A stretch of 64,000 bases of DNA from Mycolicibacter kumamotonensis. Its GTDB lineage: Bacteria > Actinomycetota > Actinomycetes > Mycobacteriales > Mycobacteriaceae. The position numbers and the translations under genes are program-made. The notes under the pieces were generated by a model that had not been told where the DNA came from, made no database searches, and saw only the letters and a program-made list of their open reading frames with translations. Positions 63,728 to 64,000 of the stretch are shown here, in pieces (the first letter of the stretch is position 1; the number at the start of each line of letters is the position of its first letter). The stretch covers positions 1-64,000 of the forward strand of contig NZ_MVHU01000018.1 in NCBI RefSeq assembly GCF_002086285.1, read 5' to 3'.

Positions 63728-63793
63728 ACATAAGACAATGTTCATAATCTAGGACATCCTGCAAATCGCGCTTCACAATGTTCTCTTAAAGAC

Positions 63794-64000
63794 GTGATTG
63801 CGTTGCTCGCTCCCGGACAGGGATCGCAGACCCCCGGCATGCTGTCGCCGTGGCTCGAGGGGTCCGATTCCGACGCAGCCCGGGCCCAGCTGGCCGCCTG
63901 GTCGGAGATCAGCGGCCTGGATCTGGTCGCGCTGGGCACCACCGCGGGCGCCGAGGAGATCACCGACACGGCGGTGACCCAGCCGCTGGTGGTGGCGGCG
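63794..64000 (+). CDS. fabD: Malonyl-CoA:ACP transacylase, N-terminal part (runs off window)
   Basis: First gene of the mycobacterial FAS-II operon; loads malonyl onto AcpM for mycolic acid elongation. The visible 69 residues contain VIALLAPGQGSQTPGMLSPW at the start, the FabD LFPGQGSQ-type motif, and EEITDTAVTQPLVVAA. The active-site serine is beyond the window end. GTG at 63794 aligns with Rv2243. No strong Shine-Dalgarno sequence. Confidence 0.94.
   Translation, partial: MIALLAPGQGSQTPGMLSPWLEGSDSDAARAQLAAWSEISGLDLVALGTTAGAEEITDTAVTQPLVVAA

Overview
This window is a high-GC (roughly 70% by eye) actinobacterial chromosome segment that follows, gene by gene, the Mycobacterium tuberculosis H37Rv block Rv2190c to Rv2243 as I remember it. 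Mycobacterial hallmarks are RipC, MmpS3, the cytochrome bcc genes qcrCAB with ctaE, the glnA1/glnE/glnA2 cluster, CaeA, PtkA/PtpA, AhpE, MabR and the start of the FAS-II operon (fabD). It is not M. tuberculosis: several H37Rv genes are absent from their usual slots (Rv2203, Rv2209, ephD, Rv2223c, cobC, cobD) and others are inserted (a pyridoxamine-phosphate-oxidase relic, a secreted-antigen relic, a PaaI-type thioesterase, a 2OG-Fe(II) oxygenase, a CAP-domain relic, and an oxidoreductase/methyltransferase/cysK-cysE/XRE-cupin block). A non-tuberculous mycobacterium is the best reading; the species cannot be fixed from the sequence alone.

Layout. 1-4.1 kb: cell-wall hydrolase ripC (partial), a small Cys-rich protein, a DnaQ-UvrC fusion nuclease and trpD. 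4.2-12.4 kb: the respiratory block, ctaE-qcrC-qcrA-qcrB forward ending in a strong terminator, and on the reverse strand ctaC-ctaF, then mmpS3 and a DUF2561 gene. 12.5-20 kb: asnB, adoK, an Fe-S carrier, a glycerate kinase, a DUF3043 gene, cobT-cobS and an unlisted 54-residue protein. 20-31.5 kb: ilvE, gcvT, an adenylate cyclase, pepB, a membrane protein, and the lipoate/2-oxoacid-dehydrogenase group dlaT, an SDR gene, lipB, lipA. 31.5-42.7 kb: the nitrogen group glnA1, glnE, glnA2, with an accessory island (33.6-35.7 kb) after glnA1, then caeA and panB. 42.8-50.3 kb: a CYTH/CHAD protein, the RNase P RNA gene and the most accessory part of the window. 50.3-64 kb: RNase H/phosphatase, zinc-ribbon and NIF3 genes, ptkA-ptpA-SURF1, an MpaB-type oxygenase, an F420-type oxidoreductase, tRNA-Val(UAC), ahpE, aceE, mabR and fabD.

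How the genes work together. CtaC/CtaE/CtaF, QcrCAB and the SURF1 protein build the bcc-aa3 supercomplex. AceE (E1), DlaT (E2), LipB and LipA form the pyruvate dehydrogenase/lipoylation system. GlnE controls GlnA1, whose target tyrosine motif is present. MabR lies next to its predicted operator (TTTTGT-N9-ACAAAA) upstream of fabD.

Many genes have a TANNNT -10 element 6-8 nt before an ATG/GTG and no Shine-Dalgarno sequence, the pattern of leaderless mycobacterial transcripts. I used this to choose several starts. The best candidate for an undescribed system is the XRE-cupin regulator plus FAD-oxidoreductase/SAM-methyltransferase pair, which share a near-identical operator on either side of cysK-cysE.
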